DNA of 64,000 bases. Source: Lathyrus oleraceus. Lineage: Eukaryota > Streptophyta > Magnoliopsida > Fabales > Fabaceae. Both the position numbers and the translations under genes were made by a program. The stretch is taken from contig NC_066584.1 of assembly GCF_024323335.1 (NCBI RefSeq), forward strand, positions 232,777,494 through 232,841,493. The letters are read 5' to 3'. Each line of letters opens with the position of its first letter. Position 1 is the stretch's first letter. Below the pieces are notes generated by a model that did no database searches, was not told the origin of the DNA, and worked only from the letters and a program-made list of their open reading frames with translations. This document shows, one piece after another, positions 1 to 10,567 of the stretch.

Positions 1-1171
1 TTTCCATTTTCAAGACAAAATCCAAATTAAAAGCCTTATGCATGAAATGAAAATTCAAACACATTCTAAATGCCATTCCTGAGGTGTTGGAAAAAGTCCC
101 ATTCAAAAATTCCAATTATTTTGAGATTTGGACGATTTTGCCCCTGGTCCAATTCAGCTGTCCAGTTGAAAAGTGACTTTTTGCCTTGGCCATTTTTGGG
201 AAAATCCAATGATGCACCCTCAAAGTACATGTCAAATGGAGTTTGTGCATATAAAGAACTTGCAATTTGGACAAAGTATGTGGTAGTTATGGCCTCCTGA
301 TTACGGTCTTTTCTGAAATTCAATGAGCCATATCTTGCAAACCACACATTGGATTTTCAAGTTCTTGGACTTTTTGGAAAGGTGAGAACAAGATCTACAT
401 CTGTCATGTTGAACAATTTTTCGTTTGAAGCTTCCTTGGACATCTGTTTTTGAGGTCAAAAACTTTCCATTTTTGGAAACTTCAGCTACAAGTCACTTTC
501 TATTTTTGGCAGTTTTTGTCCTGACTTGATTTTCTTCATTCTTAAGCTTTGAGATGTCATATAACACTTGTTCCAACATGAATGAAGTGTGTCTAACTCA
601 TTTCCACCTCCAAATCCACCAGATCATGTACAGTTGACCACAGTTGACTTTTCATCTGATAGATGAATCTGGCAATGCATAGATCAAACTGAGCCCCAAT
701 CTTCAACTGAAATGGCTCAAGGGTGATACCCTAGCCTCCATAAGCACCATATAGTCACAAAATGAACCTCATAACCATCAGAAACCTCATCTCCTGATTA
801 TGCCCTGATTGGCCCAATGCAACTGATTAGGGTTGACCAGTGGTCAAAACCCTAATCTCAAGGAATCTTCTTCAATCTTCTGATGATACCCAACCATGAT
901 GATGATGATGTATCAATTCAATCAATATGAAGACCAATACCCTTGGGAATCACAAAACCCTAATTCACAGTCCAATCCTCAGATGGCCCATGATCAGTCA
1001 AAACCCTAGCTTGCACCTTCTGACTTCCTCATCTTCTGATCAAGACTTGGGAAGATGGCTTGCACTATGTAACCACATGCTATGCAATATGAGATGCCTA
1101 ATGTCCTAGAATGAAATGCAAATATGTTAATGCTAGTCCCAAGAGAGGAGGGCAAATTTTGAGGTGTTACA
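1..1171 (-). repeat. Ogre element 3' LTR, partial
   Basis: Direct repeat of 12297-13468, with an offset of 12297 bases after a one-base T indel near position 10. In element orientation the LTR starts at 1171 with TGTAACACCTC and runs off the left window edge. Only U3 is present here. The short ORFs in it recur in the other LTR and have no recognisable product. Confidence 0.95.
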
Positions 1172-1184
1172 GCTGCCCCTATTC
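1172..1184 (-). promoter_or_regulatory. Polypurine tract of the Ogre element
   Basis: The minus strand reads GAATAGGGGCAGC directly before the 3' LTR start TGTAACACC. Position and composition fit the plus-strand primer of reverse transcription. Confidence 0.8.
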
Positions 1185-1532
1185 AATCCACTGTGAACCT
1201 GTCGATACGAAATAGCCTCGGATTTCGGATGATCAGGATGAAGAGTGATTGAATACCAAGAACAGACGAACAATTTGCACTCTGATGGGATAATAATTAA
1301 CAACGCCTGTCAGCATCGGCGAAGAAAAACTCTGAACAACCGACGACCTGGATGCCAAAATAAATGGTAACGCAAGGATAACCATGGTCTGATCACCACA
1401 CATCCACGCGGGATTATCATCTCTTCTTTTCTCTATTCTTTTCTTGAACCCCGAAATTTTCTTTTGCGTAAACGATCCTCAGATCTCTGCATTTGAACCC
1501 CGGAAAATGCCTCAGAGTAACATCTTCACCAG

Positions 1533-1811
1533 AGTACCATCTACTGGGGAACATTGTTGATCTGACGTCGTGATGCTAAACTCCTCAGAGTAACATCTTC
1601 ACCATCCAGCGAAACCAAAACTCCAAGCGGTAACCACGGCTTGAATTGCGCTGATCGCATAACCTTTCCATCTCTGTTCGACGGAAAACAATTACTCCAG
1701 TATCGCACCACTGGGGAAATACCTTTGATTCAATCACGATGCTGAACTCCTCGGAGTAACACCTCTTCACCTTTGGGCAAAACCACCTCTCAAACGGTAA
1801 CCACGGCTTGA
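1533..1811. repeat. Spaced duplication of about 112 bp in the Ogre 3' UTR
   Basis: Copies at 1533-1644 and 1699-1811 share the order ACTGGGGAA, a GATGCTGAACTCCTC-like block, AGTAACA, TCTTCACC and GGTAACCACGGCTTGA. They are clearly diverged. This region follows pol in the element and is noncoding. Confidence 0.75.
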
Positions 1812-1944
1812 GACTAGCTTATGCTTGCCATGATGAATGATTGATTTTTTCAGCGTAATGCTCCACAATTATGGAAATGCTACGCGATTATTTATTTTTC
1901 TATGCAATATGCCATGTTTATTTTTTCATGATGAATGCATAAAG

Positions 1945-2640
1945 AAAGTATCCCCCTCAAGGGACTCTTCTGGGGAATACGAGACACTCTGCTGAGGGAC
2001 TCGTCAACGCTCCGATTTCCACCATGCTGGGGAATCACTGCTGCTAGGGATAAGGCACCCTTGCTGGGGAATACCTCCTTTGCACCCAACCCTCTCGAGG
2101 ACCTGCTGGGGAAGAAGAACCATCATCGCGCTCTGTGGGGATACCACAATCTCTTTGACTCGCTGGGGATACACGCCCCAACTCCACTTCGGGAAAACCC
2201 CACAGATATCTGTCGACTTCACTGGGGAAATGCTCACAGATACTCTACCAGGGGAATAGCAACCTCCAGGCTCAACTGGGGAAACATCAATACATCACCT
2301 GCTGGAGATAACCACCTGACCCTGCTAGGGAATGCATACTACTCCGCTGGGGACAATCCATGCAATCCATAGGTAGAATCAACTCAGCTGGGGATGCAAA
2401 AATCCGTCCACTACGGGAACTCGTTCAATCCACTGGTAGGATGAACACTGCTGGAGAAATACGTCATTGAAACCCGCTCCACTCGGGGAACTGCAACCTT
2501 CTGGCCTGGCTGCTGAGGAAACAACGTTGTAACCTGTCCGGGATAACCATCCCGACTCGGCTGGAGAAGTTCACAGACCTTGAATCTGCTGGGGAGCTAA
2601 TCCTATAACTCTGCTTGGGGACTTAGCTGGGAAATGAGAA
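1945..2640. repeat. CTGGGGA-core tandem array in the Ogre 3' UTR
   Basis: About 20 degenerate copies of a unit of roughly 25-40 bp, each carrying a core like CTGCTGGGGAA on the plus strand (for example near 2027, 2064, 2103, 2164, 2222, 2587). A plus-strand open frame of 145 codons at 1935-2372 is only a by-product of the repeat. Variable 3' UTR tandem repeats are known in Tat/Ogre elements and can seed satellite DNA. The core resembles the element's PBS; see findings. Confidence 0.8.
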
Positions 2641-2819
2641 AAGTTGGTATAAAAACACCCGTCAACTCGTCGAACCATGGTGTCTACCTCCAATACTCAT
2701 ATCGGCTTTCCACTTTTGAGAGTTCCCAGACTCGTCTGGACCTTTTCTGCTCCCTCATCTTGTATTCCGAATCGCCCCGCGCTCGACGAGAAACGTACTC
2801 CTGGGATTTATACAGAAAT

Positions 2820-3062
2820 TTCAATTTTCCGATTTTGAAGAGTCTTCTTGGTTAATTCCAAAGGTCGTCGGACGTCTCGTCGTCTCTCCGTCCTTTCTTC
2901 ATGCACTCGTTCCTGATCGAACTCTGCGGGGAATTACATACTTTCCAATCTTCCGACTTTGAAGAGTCTTCTTGATTATCATCAAGGATCGTCGTACGCC
3001 TCAACGTCTCTTCATCGTTTTTTCATACATCCGTTCCTGAGCGAACTCTCTGGGGATTTGTC
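2820..3062. repeat. Tandem duplication of about 121 bp
   Basis: Copies start near 2820 and 2941. Both contain TTGAAGAGTCTTCTTG, a GTCGTCG-rich segment, a CTCGTTCCTGATCGAACTCT-like segment and GGGGA. The second copy is diverged by point changes. Noncoding 3' UTR of the Ogre element. Confidence 0.8.
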
Positions 3063-3627
3063 TTGTCAATGCTTCCACATCACAACCTGCAAGTGAGTGA
3101 AAATATCCAACAGTTCCTACAAAACAGATCGTTAGATAAAACCGTGCCCCAGGCGTGTCAAGATTTCAACACTTGGGTCACTCAACCTTCCAAATAAGAT
3201 TTCAAGCATTCAATCTTATAAACATGCATTGGAAGGAACCTGTATGTCTTAAAATGCAAGATTCTTTATCAAAAATATCTGGATGTTTTTGCAATCAAAG
3301 CGGTAATGAAGACAAAAAACAAAATTATTTGACTGAATATGCATTTTATCGACTGGAAAAGTGTGTGGCTCAAATGAGCAATACAAAGGAAGCAATTCCT
3401 GAAAAGAGGTAATTGCGCACAAAAGGAAAAATCTATCCTAATGGCAATGTGAAACCCGTGATCTCATCGAGTTCCAACTCGGTTACACCCCATATGTCCT
3501 CAGACTCTCCATGCTTTCTGCCTTCTGAACAAGACGATTCTGATTGATCCCCACCGGGTATTATCCATGATGCTTCAACCAAAGCGCAAACGATCATGCG
3601 AGACGCAGTTGTTTGTTTCAATCCCTC

Positions 3628-3828
3628 TTTTGCCTGGACCGCCCTTTCGGGTTTTCAGTCCACCGGGATACCCTTTTTTGCCCAAGTCGCCTCTTCAGGT
3701 TTTCGACTTGCCGGGTGTACAGTTTTCATTTTTATCCCTAATTTTTGCCCGAACCTTTTTCTGATTTTGGTTCGCCGGGATGCCCATTTTTGCCTGGACT
3801 ATTTTATTCTTTTCGTCCAGCGGGTCTC
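3628..3828. repeat. Degenerate repeat with TTTTTGCC cores
   Basis: Four diverged units start near 3628, 3674, 3741 and 3787. Each opens with TTTTGCCTGG or TTTTTGCCC and ends with CCGGGAT, CCGGGTG or GCGGGTC. They lie directly downstream (element sense) of the pol stop codon. Confidence 0.6.
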
Positions 3829-3829
3829 T

Positions 3830-4195
3830 TTACACGAAGTATTTTTTAACTGCGTCCGCATTCACAGGGGATGGAAAATCCTCACCATCCATGGTCGTTA
3901 ACAACAAGGCTCCTCCAGAGAAAACCTTCTTGACCACGAATGGACCTTCATAATTGGGTGTCCATTTACCCCTTCGATCGTTTTGAGGAGGAAGGATCCT
4001 TTTCAGCACCATATCACCTACGTGATATACCCGAGGTCTCACCTTTCTGTCAAAAGCACGCTTCATCCTTTGCTGGTACAACTGCCCATGACAGATGGCT
4101 GCCAGCCTCTTTTCTTCAATCAGGCTCTCTGAGTGAGAAAGGCGTTGCCCCAGTAGATGCACGCATCGAGGTACGGTACCCAGGATACCAACTTC
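3830..4195 (-). pseudogene. Ogre integrase C-terminal fragment
   Basis: The translated minus strand contains LIEEKRLAAICHGQLYQ, a basic stretch, GDMVLKRIL, GKWTPNYEGPFVVKK and ends NADAVKKYFV followed by a stop. This is the C-terminal region of Tat/Ogre integrase with its GPY/F-like module, which follows the catalytic core and binds DNA. The zinc finger and DDE catalytic core that should precede it are absent: the frame joins directly to an RNase H fragment upstream. Recognition is confident. It is non-functional as an integrase. Confidence 0.88.
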
Positions 4196-4470
4196 GTACT
4201 CAGCCATCATTTATTGGTATATTCAAACGTCATCCTGGCTACAAAAGGAACATGGGATCCTTTTGGCGTAACCACAGCAGCACTAACTCCTTCACATTAA
4301 CCCCATCAGACATCAGAATCCGTTCGAATTCAGGGTCAGGCCCCTCCTCCGGGATCGGTTACTCTCAATCTTTCGATCAGAGCACCTCGAGATGTCCTCA
4401 TCAGGGAACTCAAACTTCATCGGTTGATAATCCCAACGGGTTGCAGAGAGATGTAATCAGACAATACACC
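4196..4470 (-). pseudogene. Archaeal-type RNase H (aRNH) fragment of Ogre pol
   Basis: Minus-strand pieces QPMKFEFPDEDI and a short MMAEYE segment match the start of the extra RNase H domain found only in Tat-lineage elements. Several frame changes and stops separate the pieces. Right after the MAEYE motif the sequence jumps to the integrase C-terminus, so the remaining aRNH and the integrase core were lost in one deletion. The reading is from conserved motifs, and the frame cannot be followed through the whole segment. Confidence 0.65.
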
Positions 4471-5037
4471 CCTTGATTGCTTTCTGAGCGGATCACAAAT
4501 CAGTCAACATTCTTTTGCTCTCCCGCAACCCGTCCGGTCGATGCTGGCTTTTTTTTTCTTCAGAAATCTACCTGATCAGATGCATCTCGAAATCCACAAA
4601 GTGGTATGAACCAGCATAAACTGTCTCAGTCGGCGAGCAGCCTATGCCAAAGTACATCAAGTTTTCTCGAACAGTGAATGTATTGTTTCACAGTCGGTAA
4701 ACTTTTTGCTAAGGTAAATTGCATGCTCTTTTCGACAAGACGCGTCATGCTGACCCAATACACCTCGTAGACCCCTCGAAGGCTGTCAAGTACAGATTAA
4801 CAGTCTCTTTCCATAGGAGGCATCAGAGTCGGAGGCTCCTGCAAATATTCTTTTATTCTTTCAATGCCCCTTGGCAATCCTTACTTCACCTGACCGTTTG
4901 ATTTTTCTTTTCAGCTTGAATATAGGTTCACACGTGGCTGTTTAGATGAGATGTGAACCATGACAGGTAGTTCAATTTATCTAAGAAACCACAAACCTCT
5001 TTTTCTGTTTTTCCTCGGTTCAGGCATTTCTCTTATT

Positions 5038-5077
<40 letters not shown>

Positions 5078-5640
5078 GATGAACCTCGATTCCTCCCTTA
5101 TAATGAACCCCAGCAGCTTACCGGCCCGCACTCTGATAGTGCACTTATCTGAATTCAACCTCAGTCTGAATTATCTCCACCAGACGCCCCACTCCTGTTT
5201 GGGACTTTGCTATCATGTCATAGCATAACATTCAATTTCATGACGAATCATGTCATGAAACAAAGTCACCATGGCTCTCTGCTAAGTAGCACCGGCGTTC
5301 TGCTCCTCTAGAGGACAGTCTTCTCTCCATGGTAGCTTGTGTACAACGACATCGGTGTTCAACCCTGGCATATTCTGACATGACCAGGCGAAAGTATCCA
5401 CATATTCCTTCAACAAGGCTACCATTCTGCTCTCGACTTGCCTCTGAAGCGGCCTCATTTTCACTTCCTTTCTGACCTCGGTGCTTAGAATAACAATCTA
5501 AATCCGCTCTTCATGCGGCTGAATCACCTTCTCCTCTTGTTTCAACAACCTGGCTAATCTCCCAGCAGATCACAATCTTCTTCGCCTTCTTCTTCAGCCT
5601 GATTGCTCGGATTGTCGAAGTCATATGAGGGGTAACCAAA
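4471..5640 (-). pseudogene. Ogre reverse transcriptase / RNase H remnant, deleted and frameshifted
   Basis: From 5640 downwards the minus strand encodes an acidic pre-RT linker, then KEYVDTFAWSCQNMPGLN and HKLPWREDCP (RT N-terminus). It then jumps to NAGAT, a stop, QRAMVTLFHDM, which skips the RT fingers and the first part of the palm. The YxDD active site is broken by a one-base deletion. The piece LNSDKCTIRVRAGKLLGFI follows at about 5085-5170, then an A/T homopolymer (5039-5075). Connection/RNase H pieces EYLQEPPTLMPP and RKEHAIYLSKKF follow, the second after a frame change. No catalytic polymerase could be made. Confidence 0.8.
5039..5075. repeat. 37-bp poly(T) tract (poly(A) in element sense)
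   Basis: An uninterrupted homopolymer inside the RT remnant, just after the conserved GKLLGFI segment in element sense. It is likely length-variable and disrupts the reading frame. No target-site duplication or SINE body is visible beside it. Confidence 0.9.
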
Positions 5641-5945
5641 TTGTTATCAACGAGATCCGGAGAATTATTTTTGAAGTTGGGACGAGACAAATCAAAAAGA
5701 AAAAATGAAAATAAACATTGCTATTTTTATTTGTTTTTAAACTGTAAAAATAAATGAAAAACAGGGAATACCGCTTTTTGACTGAAAAACATCCATTTAT
5801 TAATGATGCAGAAAATGCAAATTTAAACATGAGGTGGCCCTTACAATGAACCATTACGTGTCGGGAAACACATATGGCTTTCATGCAGATAAAGACTGAA
5901 AACAAGAAATATTACTCCTCCGGACGAGTGTCAGTGATGATCTTT
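5641..5945 (-). other. AT-rich spacer between gag and RT, candidate Ogre intron
   Basis: This stretch separates the gag stop (5946) from the RT-side coding remnant. It is much richer in A/T than its neighbours, has no conserved coding signal, and on the minus strand shows a pyrimidine run (CATTTTTTCTTTTTG) near 5690-5710 before coding similarity resumes. Ogre elements are known to have a spliced intron between gag-pro and RT. The exact splice sites cannot be fixed here, so this is inference from position and composition. Confidence 0.4.
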
Positions 5946-7253
5946 TTAAGCCTTCCAGCTTCCTGGTACGCACGATTTTATCCATTGATCAATCTCCCAG
6001 TCACTGTCAGTTTCTTTACCCACTGTACAGGCGTGATCTGAATCTAGCATTCCGGCACTTACAAAGGTGAACGACGGACGACGTCCTCTGTTCTGCTCAG
6101 ACGATTCTTGACCTGGATGATAACCAATCCCAAACATATCCGCCTTTACTACAATGCCTATGATTTTTCCCAAGCCTGGGATCCCTCCATTTCTCAACAT
6201 TTCCAGTGCCTGTTTGTAAGAAGACACAGACGGTTTTTTCTCTTTCCCAACACCATTGTCATTTTCCACCTTGACGGTTTCAGCTACCAGACTGGGTGTT
6301 TCAAATTCTCCACCGTCCATTTCCTTCACCTTCTGGATCATATCCCCCATCGGTACACCACCCTCTGTGGCGACGGCCATACAACAAGTATCAATACTAG
6401 GGAAAGCTCCCTCCTTCCTCCGAGGTTTTGGGATCACAGGCCTCGGCATTTTTAACCGATCCCCATTCACCAACCCAATCGTCTTCCTATCCCCATAAAT
6501 TGCATTCATCTCCACCTCACCATGCGCGGGCATGTGATTAGCATTAATATTGGGAAATTGTGCAAAATTAATGGCCTTGGAATCCACCAGGTCTTGGACA
6601 GTATGCTTAAAAGCTCTACAACCCTCAAGGTTATGCCCAGACGCCCCCGAATGGAATTCGCACTTGGCATTCTCATCGTAGTTGGTTGGCCTCTGATCAG
6701 GTTCTAATGGAGCTAATGTCCTCAATTGTACCATTCCGAGATCTTTCAACTTCCTCAACAGAAGAGCATACGGTATGGGTGGCTTATCAAATTGACGATC
6801 AACCCCCTTTCCTCTTACCTGGTTCCCAGCTCTCTGTGCTCCCGGGCGAGGTGACGGATGTCTCGGTGGTACAGATGAACCACCAACAGGAATGGTTGCA
6901 GTGGCAGCATAAGGGTGATAACGATCCTTACCGCATTCTCTTTTAGTCTGCGCACCACCTGATTCAACCTTCTTCTTGGGCTGACCACTGTCAAGGGATT
7001 TCTTCACCACAGAGCCAGAGGGATTTGTTACTTCGGATGACGGAGCCTTTCCCTGAACTTTCTCTTTGATCATCCAGCCCTCAATCCTTTCTAATCTCTT
7101 GGCCATGGCTTTCTGCCCCGAGGCAAGCCCTTGCACAACCCTGAACAAATCCCTCACCATCTCTTTCAGTTCGAGGATGTCGGCGTTGGGAGGATCCATC
7201 AGTCGAGGAGTATTGCGCCTGGTGTAATATCTGTGAGGTCGTGTTAAGTGCAA
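5946..7253 (-). CDS. Ogre gag-like protein lacking the gag core, 435 aa
   Basis: Intact frame from ATG at 7253. Residues about 25-65 are a charged helical/coiled-coil segment (ELKEMVRDLFRVVQGL). Residues 70-160 are low complexity, rich in Pro, Gly and Lys. About residue 162 onward reads YALLLRKLKDLGM. Residues 198-212 hold the CEFH...HNLEGC zinc-knuckle-like motif of Tat gag, followed by HTVQDLVDSKAINF. The conserved retrotransposon gag core normally found between the coiled coil and the zinc motif is missing. A protease domain is not recognised in the C-terminal part. The frame is clean, unlike pol, in keeping with recent activity. It may still bind RNA, but whether it forms particles is unknown. 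Confidence 0.82.
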   Translation of the reverse strand: MHLTRPHRYYTRRNTPRLMDPPNADILELKEMVRDLFRVVQGLASGQKAMAKRLERIEGWMIKEKVQGKAPSSEVTNPSGSVVKKSLDSGQPKKKVESGGAQTKRECGKDRYHPYAATATIPVGGSSVPPRHPSPRPGAQRAGNQVRGKGVDRQFDKPPIPYALLLRKLKDLGMVQLRTLAPLEPDQRPTNYDENAKCEFHSGASGHNLEGCRAFKHTVQDLVDSKAINFAQFPNINANHMPAHGEVEMNAIYGDRKTIGLVNGDRLKMPRPVIPKPRRKEGAFPSIDTCCMAVATEGGVPMGDMIQKVKEMDGGEFETPSLVAETVKVENDNGVGKEKKPSVSSYKQALEMLRNGGIPGLGKIIGIVVKADMFGIGYHPGQESSEQNRGRRPSFTFVSAGMLDSDHACTVGKETDSDWEIDQWIKSCVPGSWKA

Positions 7254-8453
7254 ATGTACGGTTCTGCGAGCACGAGCAATGATTCCTGTAAAACAGCAAA
7301 CAGGTTAATATGCATGAATGCAACGTCTATCCATATGAGGAAGCTTCTGTCCTTCGATCCTGGTTTCATCGAGACAGATAACATTTTAACATCCACATTC
7401 TGAAATTCAAGATGTCTCTCAACCAGATTCTCAATCAATAATACTCCCCATATGGCTAGACGTGAGTTTGAGTGCAGATGAATGCGAAATGAGAATGATG
7501 CATGAATGCAATGCACTGTGCCATCCTCCAAGTCATTTGGTCTTCTGTTGCACTGAATCTGGATTCTGAACTGATCATAACCATCTGAGGAGCGTACAAT
7601 CACAAATCAAACCCACGGGTTCCGAAATAAACGGAAGAAAGATACATCATCATCATCACTGGTCTCTGAGCAGACACTCACAACCATCTGAATCGGCCCA
7701 GGGAATCCGAAATAAACGGATCCCCACTGATAAATATCTCGGCCCGGGGAATCCTGAAATAAACGGATCCCCACTGATAAATCACGGACAGCACTTCGAC
7801 GTCACGGCAATAAATGACCATAAATCCGACTTATAAATAGGACTCTGATCCACGGAACAAGAAGTCACCATCTGAGCCCATCTGATCATGCATCTGAAAG
7901 AATCACCCTCCCCTCACAGGTTAATTCTAAACAGGTCATCCTAAGGCGGATAATAGTCTCGACAATCGGGCGGAGATACTCAATGGGTTTGCCCTTGCGG
8001 GTGTGCCATTGTAGCTCCCTTAAGATCGTCTAAACCAAAGATCCGGGAAATGATCGGTCATCAGAGTCAACAGCCCAAAAGAGATAACCCAACCAAAGTG
8101 GAGAACCCCACTGGAAGAGCACTTCTCAGATGAACCTCGTCCGACTTGTGGTATGTCACGTCGCAACAATATGCCCAACCGACACATGAGCGACGTGAGA
8201 CCACGCTAATCCTAGGTGTATACTCGGGCCTGGGTTTTAGCCCCACTCAGAACACCCACCCCAAAGTAACAGAACCACCTGCAGAGGAAGATGGATACAT
8301 GACAGTAATGATGCATGCACGTATTAATGCAAGTATATACATGGGTTAGAATAATAAATGCAATAAATAAACAATACAAGCAACCAAAACCAATCCTAGA
8401 ACGCTAGGAAGGACTCGCCCAGGGACGATGGACCAGCATAGGTCTACATCAGA
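7254..8453 (-). other. Ogre untranslated leader between PBS and gag
   Basis: No convincing protein. A minus-strand open frame at 7244-7603 has no recognised motif. At about 7690-7790 two near-identical copies of a roughly 43-bp unit (GAATCC, GAAATAAACGGATCCCC, ACTGATAAAT) lie in tandem. A pyrimidine tract followed by ACAGG on the minus strand (AG at 7286-7287) looks like a 3' splice site 33 nt upstream of the gag ATG. Confidence 0.6.
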
Positions 8454-8472
8454 ATCCCCAGCAGAGTCGCCA
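8454..8472 (-). promoter_or_regulatory. Primer-binding site, tRNA-Arg type
   Basis: The minus strand reads TGGCGACTCTGCTGGGGAT, two bases from the LTR end. This is the PBS characteristic of Ogre elements, complementary to the 3' end of a tRNA-Arg. It fixes the internal boundary of the 5' LTR and the minus orientation. Confidence 0.93.
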
Positions 8473-8786
8473 GCTGTCGCATCCTGCGAAAAATCAACCG
8501 GCGAGCCTAAAAATAAAAACACACAGAGCCGCCACTAAACGTTATTTATCCCAAGATAGGGAAAGGAAACGCTCAGAGAAACCTGGAAAGGAAATGGTCT
8601 TGCGACCAGAGAGAAAAGGTTCGGGAGTCGGTTACGCAAGGGGAAGGTATTAGCACCCCTCACGTCCTAGGTACTCCTAGGGATCCACGTTCTAAAATAA
8701 AGAATAGGTTGCTAAACATCACACACACACACGGGGAACGCAGGTGGGGTTAAGAGAAACGGGCTCGATAAGACATCGCGTCCTAT

Positions 8787-9125
8787 GCCTACATATCTTG
8801 TCTGGAACAAGAATCAGAGCCACTGTAGTTCGGCTTACGCACGCCAAACAACACAAAACAACACAAACAAGCAAGAGTGGCAAACATGGAGCCCGACAAC
8901 CACTGGATGGAATTACGTCGGCATCCGAACCAAAACACACTCAAAAGGGCAAACGTGGAGCCCGACAGCCAATCACTGGGCTTACGTCGGCATCCGAACC
9001 CAAACACGCAGTCAGATAACAAGTAAACACACGCAAAAAAGAAAAAAGGTTGCCCGGAGTGGTCTCGCACGACCACCTGCCTACATACCTCGTCTGGAAC
9101 GAGGATCAGGGCGATGTAGTTCCCC
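8787..9125. repeat. Internal repeats in the Ogre LTR (R/U5 side)
   Basis: A 69-bp unit lies in tandem at 8881-8949 and 8950-9017 (GGAGCCCGACA, TTACGTCGGCATCCGAACC). It is flanked by two copies of another block at 8787-8833 and 9080-9125 (CCTACAT..CTCGTCTGGAACGAGGATCAG type). The outer pair contains a short inverted repeat around TCTGGAACA/GAGGA. Confidence 0.8.
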
Positions 9126-10506
9126 TGAAAGGGACTAAATTGCTAACCAGAAACCGGGGAGAGACACACGACTAGGGAGCTGAGACTCGAGCCTAATGTT
9201 GTCATGCATCGTTCACCTAAGTTCGGTTTTCTATCCTACTTGCATACACAAGCCTATCCTAACCAGGAAAGAAGCTAGCACACAAGCATACAATCATATA
9301 TCATCAAATGAGAACAGGTATCTCAAACAAGCATGTCAATCAGATATCCACATAACACGCACTATAGCCAAACAAGGGGGCTCAATCAATCAGGTTTGAC
9401 TGCCTAAGCAATCGTCTGTACAGGCTGGTTTTGCTCTTAACCTTGCCATTACGAGGCTAAGGTGAAGCAGATGAAAGGATGAAGTGAGGATGAGACCTCA
9501 CAGCTCTTATCCCTAACCAGGGAGAGCTGACAAATGAGCATGGGTCCAAAATAGGGGAACCCTTCTATACTCGATGACTCTGACACAAAGTGCACTGCAC
9601 AGATCTTGGGGTTTTGATCTCAATGCTACAACCATGTAATGGGAGCAAGGAGAAGACTCAACTGAATAGTGGGGGACAGGCTGCTTGTCCCTACCTTCCA
9701 CCAATTGCCTTCTTTGAAGGACTTTTCCTGCTTGGGCTTGGAAATAAACATACACAAGCATTGCCTCTTAAGGAGGACTTCAGACATTTATTTGCCCGGC
9801 CCGGTAACAGCCGGGTCTCCAGACTACATGAAGTCAAGGAGACCTACCTCAATGCAAGTTGCTTAAGCAACGCAAAGCAAAAGTTCACAAGGAACTGAGC
9901 AACTAAAGTACCTGGAAACAATCAAACACAGTTAGTACTCAATCAGACAAACTGTAAACAATAAACAGTTAACCAGCTTAAACAAACTATGCACAACACA
10001 AGGCAAGCTCAAGGCCTAAGCCCAAGCTTCAACACCTACAAAACAATGCTATGTTAGTGTACAAACATCAACAACATCAATCAAAATTGATTTGGACCAT
10101 TATCCACGTGCATTGCTTTTTAATCCTGAAAAATCAAGCAAACATTAGCAACTAGACCACTAGGCCAAGCCTAGGGTCAAAAAGCAAGAAAAAAATCTAA
10201 AACAGCAAGGTATTCATCAACCAACATCAAATTATCATCAAACACAAGCAAACATCATTGGTCTCATGTTTATATCATCCATCATGTTCAATTCATGCAC
10301 AAAACAATCCATATTGGTTCAAATGAAGCATCAAACATACAAACAGAAGTACTGCATTCAAATCCATACCAAAACACATCCAAAAATTCTCAAATTAAAT
10401 ACACCTAAACAGGGGTCAATCAAGGTCTACCATGTCAAATTTGAGCTCAATTGGGCAAATGGAACCATGTCAATGAAAATCAACAAAAACAGACACAATT
10501 TCATGC

Positions 10507-10567
10507 TCCAATTCACACCATCAATGCATACATCCAATTCACACCATCAATGCATACATCCAATTCA
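10507..10567. repeat. 26-bp tandem repeat, 2.3 copies
   Basis: Exact copies at 10507-10532 and 10533-10558 (unit starts TCCAATTCACACC and ends AATGCATACA), plus a partial third. It is inside the 5' LTR of the Ogre element. Confidence 0.9.

Noticed and set aside
1935..2372. 145-codon plus-strand ORF
   Set aside because: It lies wholly within the CTGGGGA tandem array, antisense to the element, with repetitive composition and no domain.
3940..4476. 178-codon plus-strand ORF
   Set aside because: Shadow of the minus-strand integrase C-terminus and aRNH remnant, which have clear family motifs.
5039..5075. Poly(T) as the tail of a SINE/LINE insertion
   Set aside because: No body, promoter boxes or flanking duplication; RT coding similarity continues on both sides.
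5946..7253. Plus-strand frames of 60-115 codons
   Set aside because: Overlap the minus-strand gag frame and carry no domain.
8454..8472. Possible tRNA gene fragment
   Set aside because: Only 19 bases match a tRNA 3' end and they sit exactly at the LTR boundary, so it is a PBS. No tRNA cloverleaf is present in the window.
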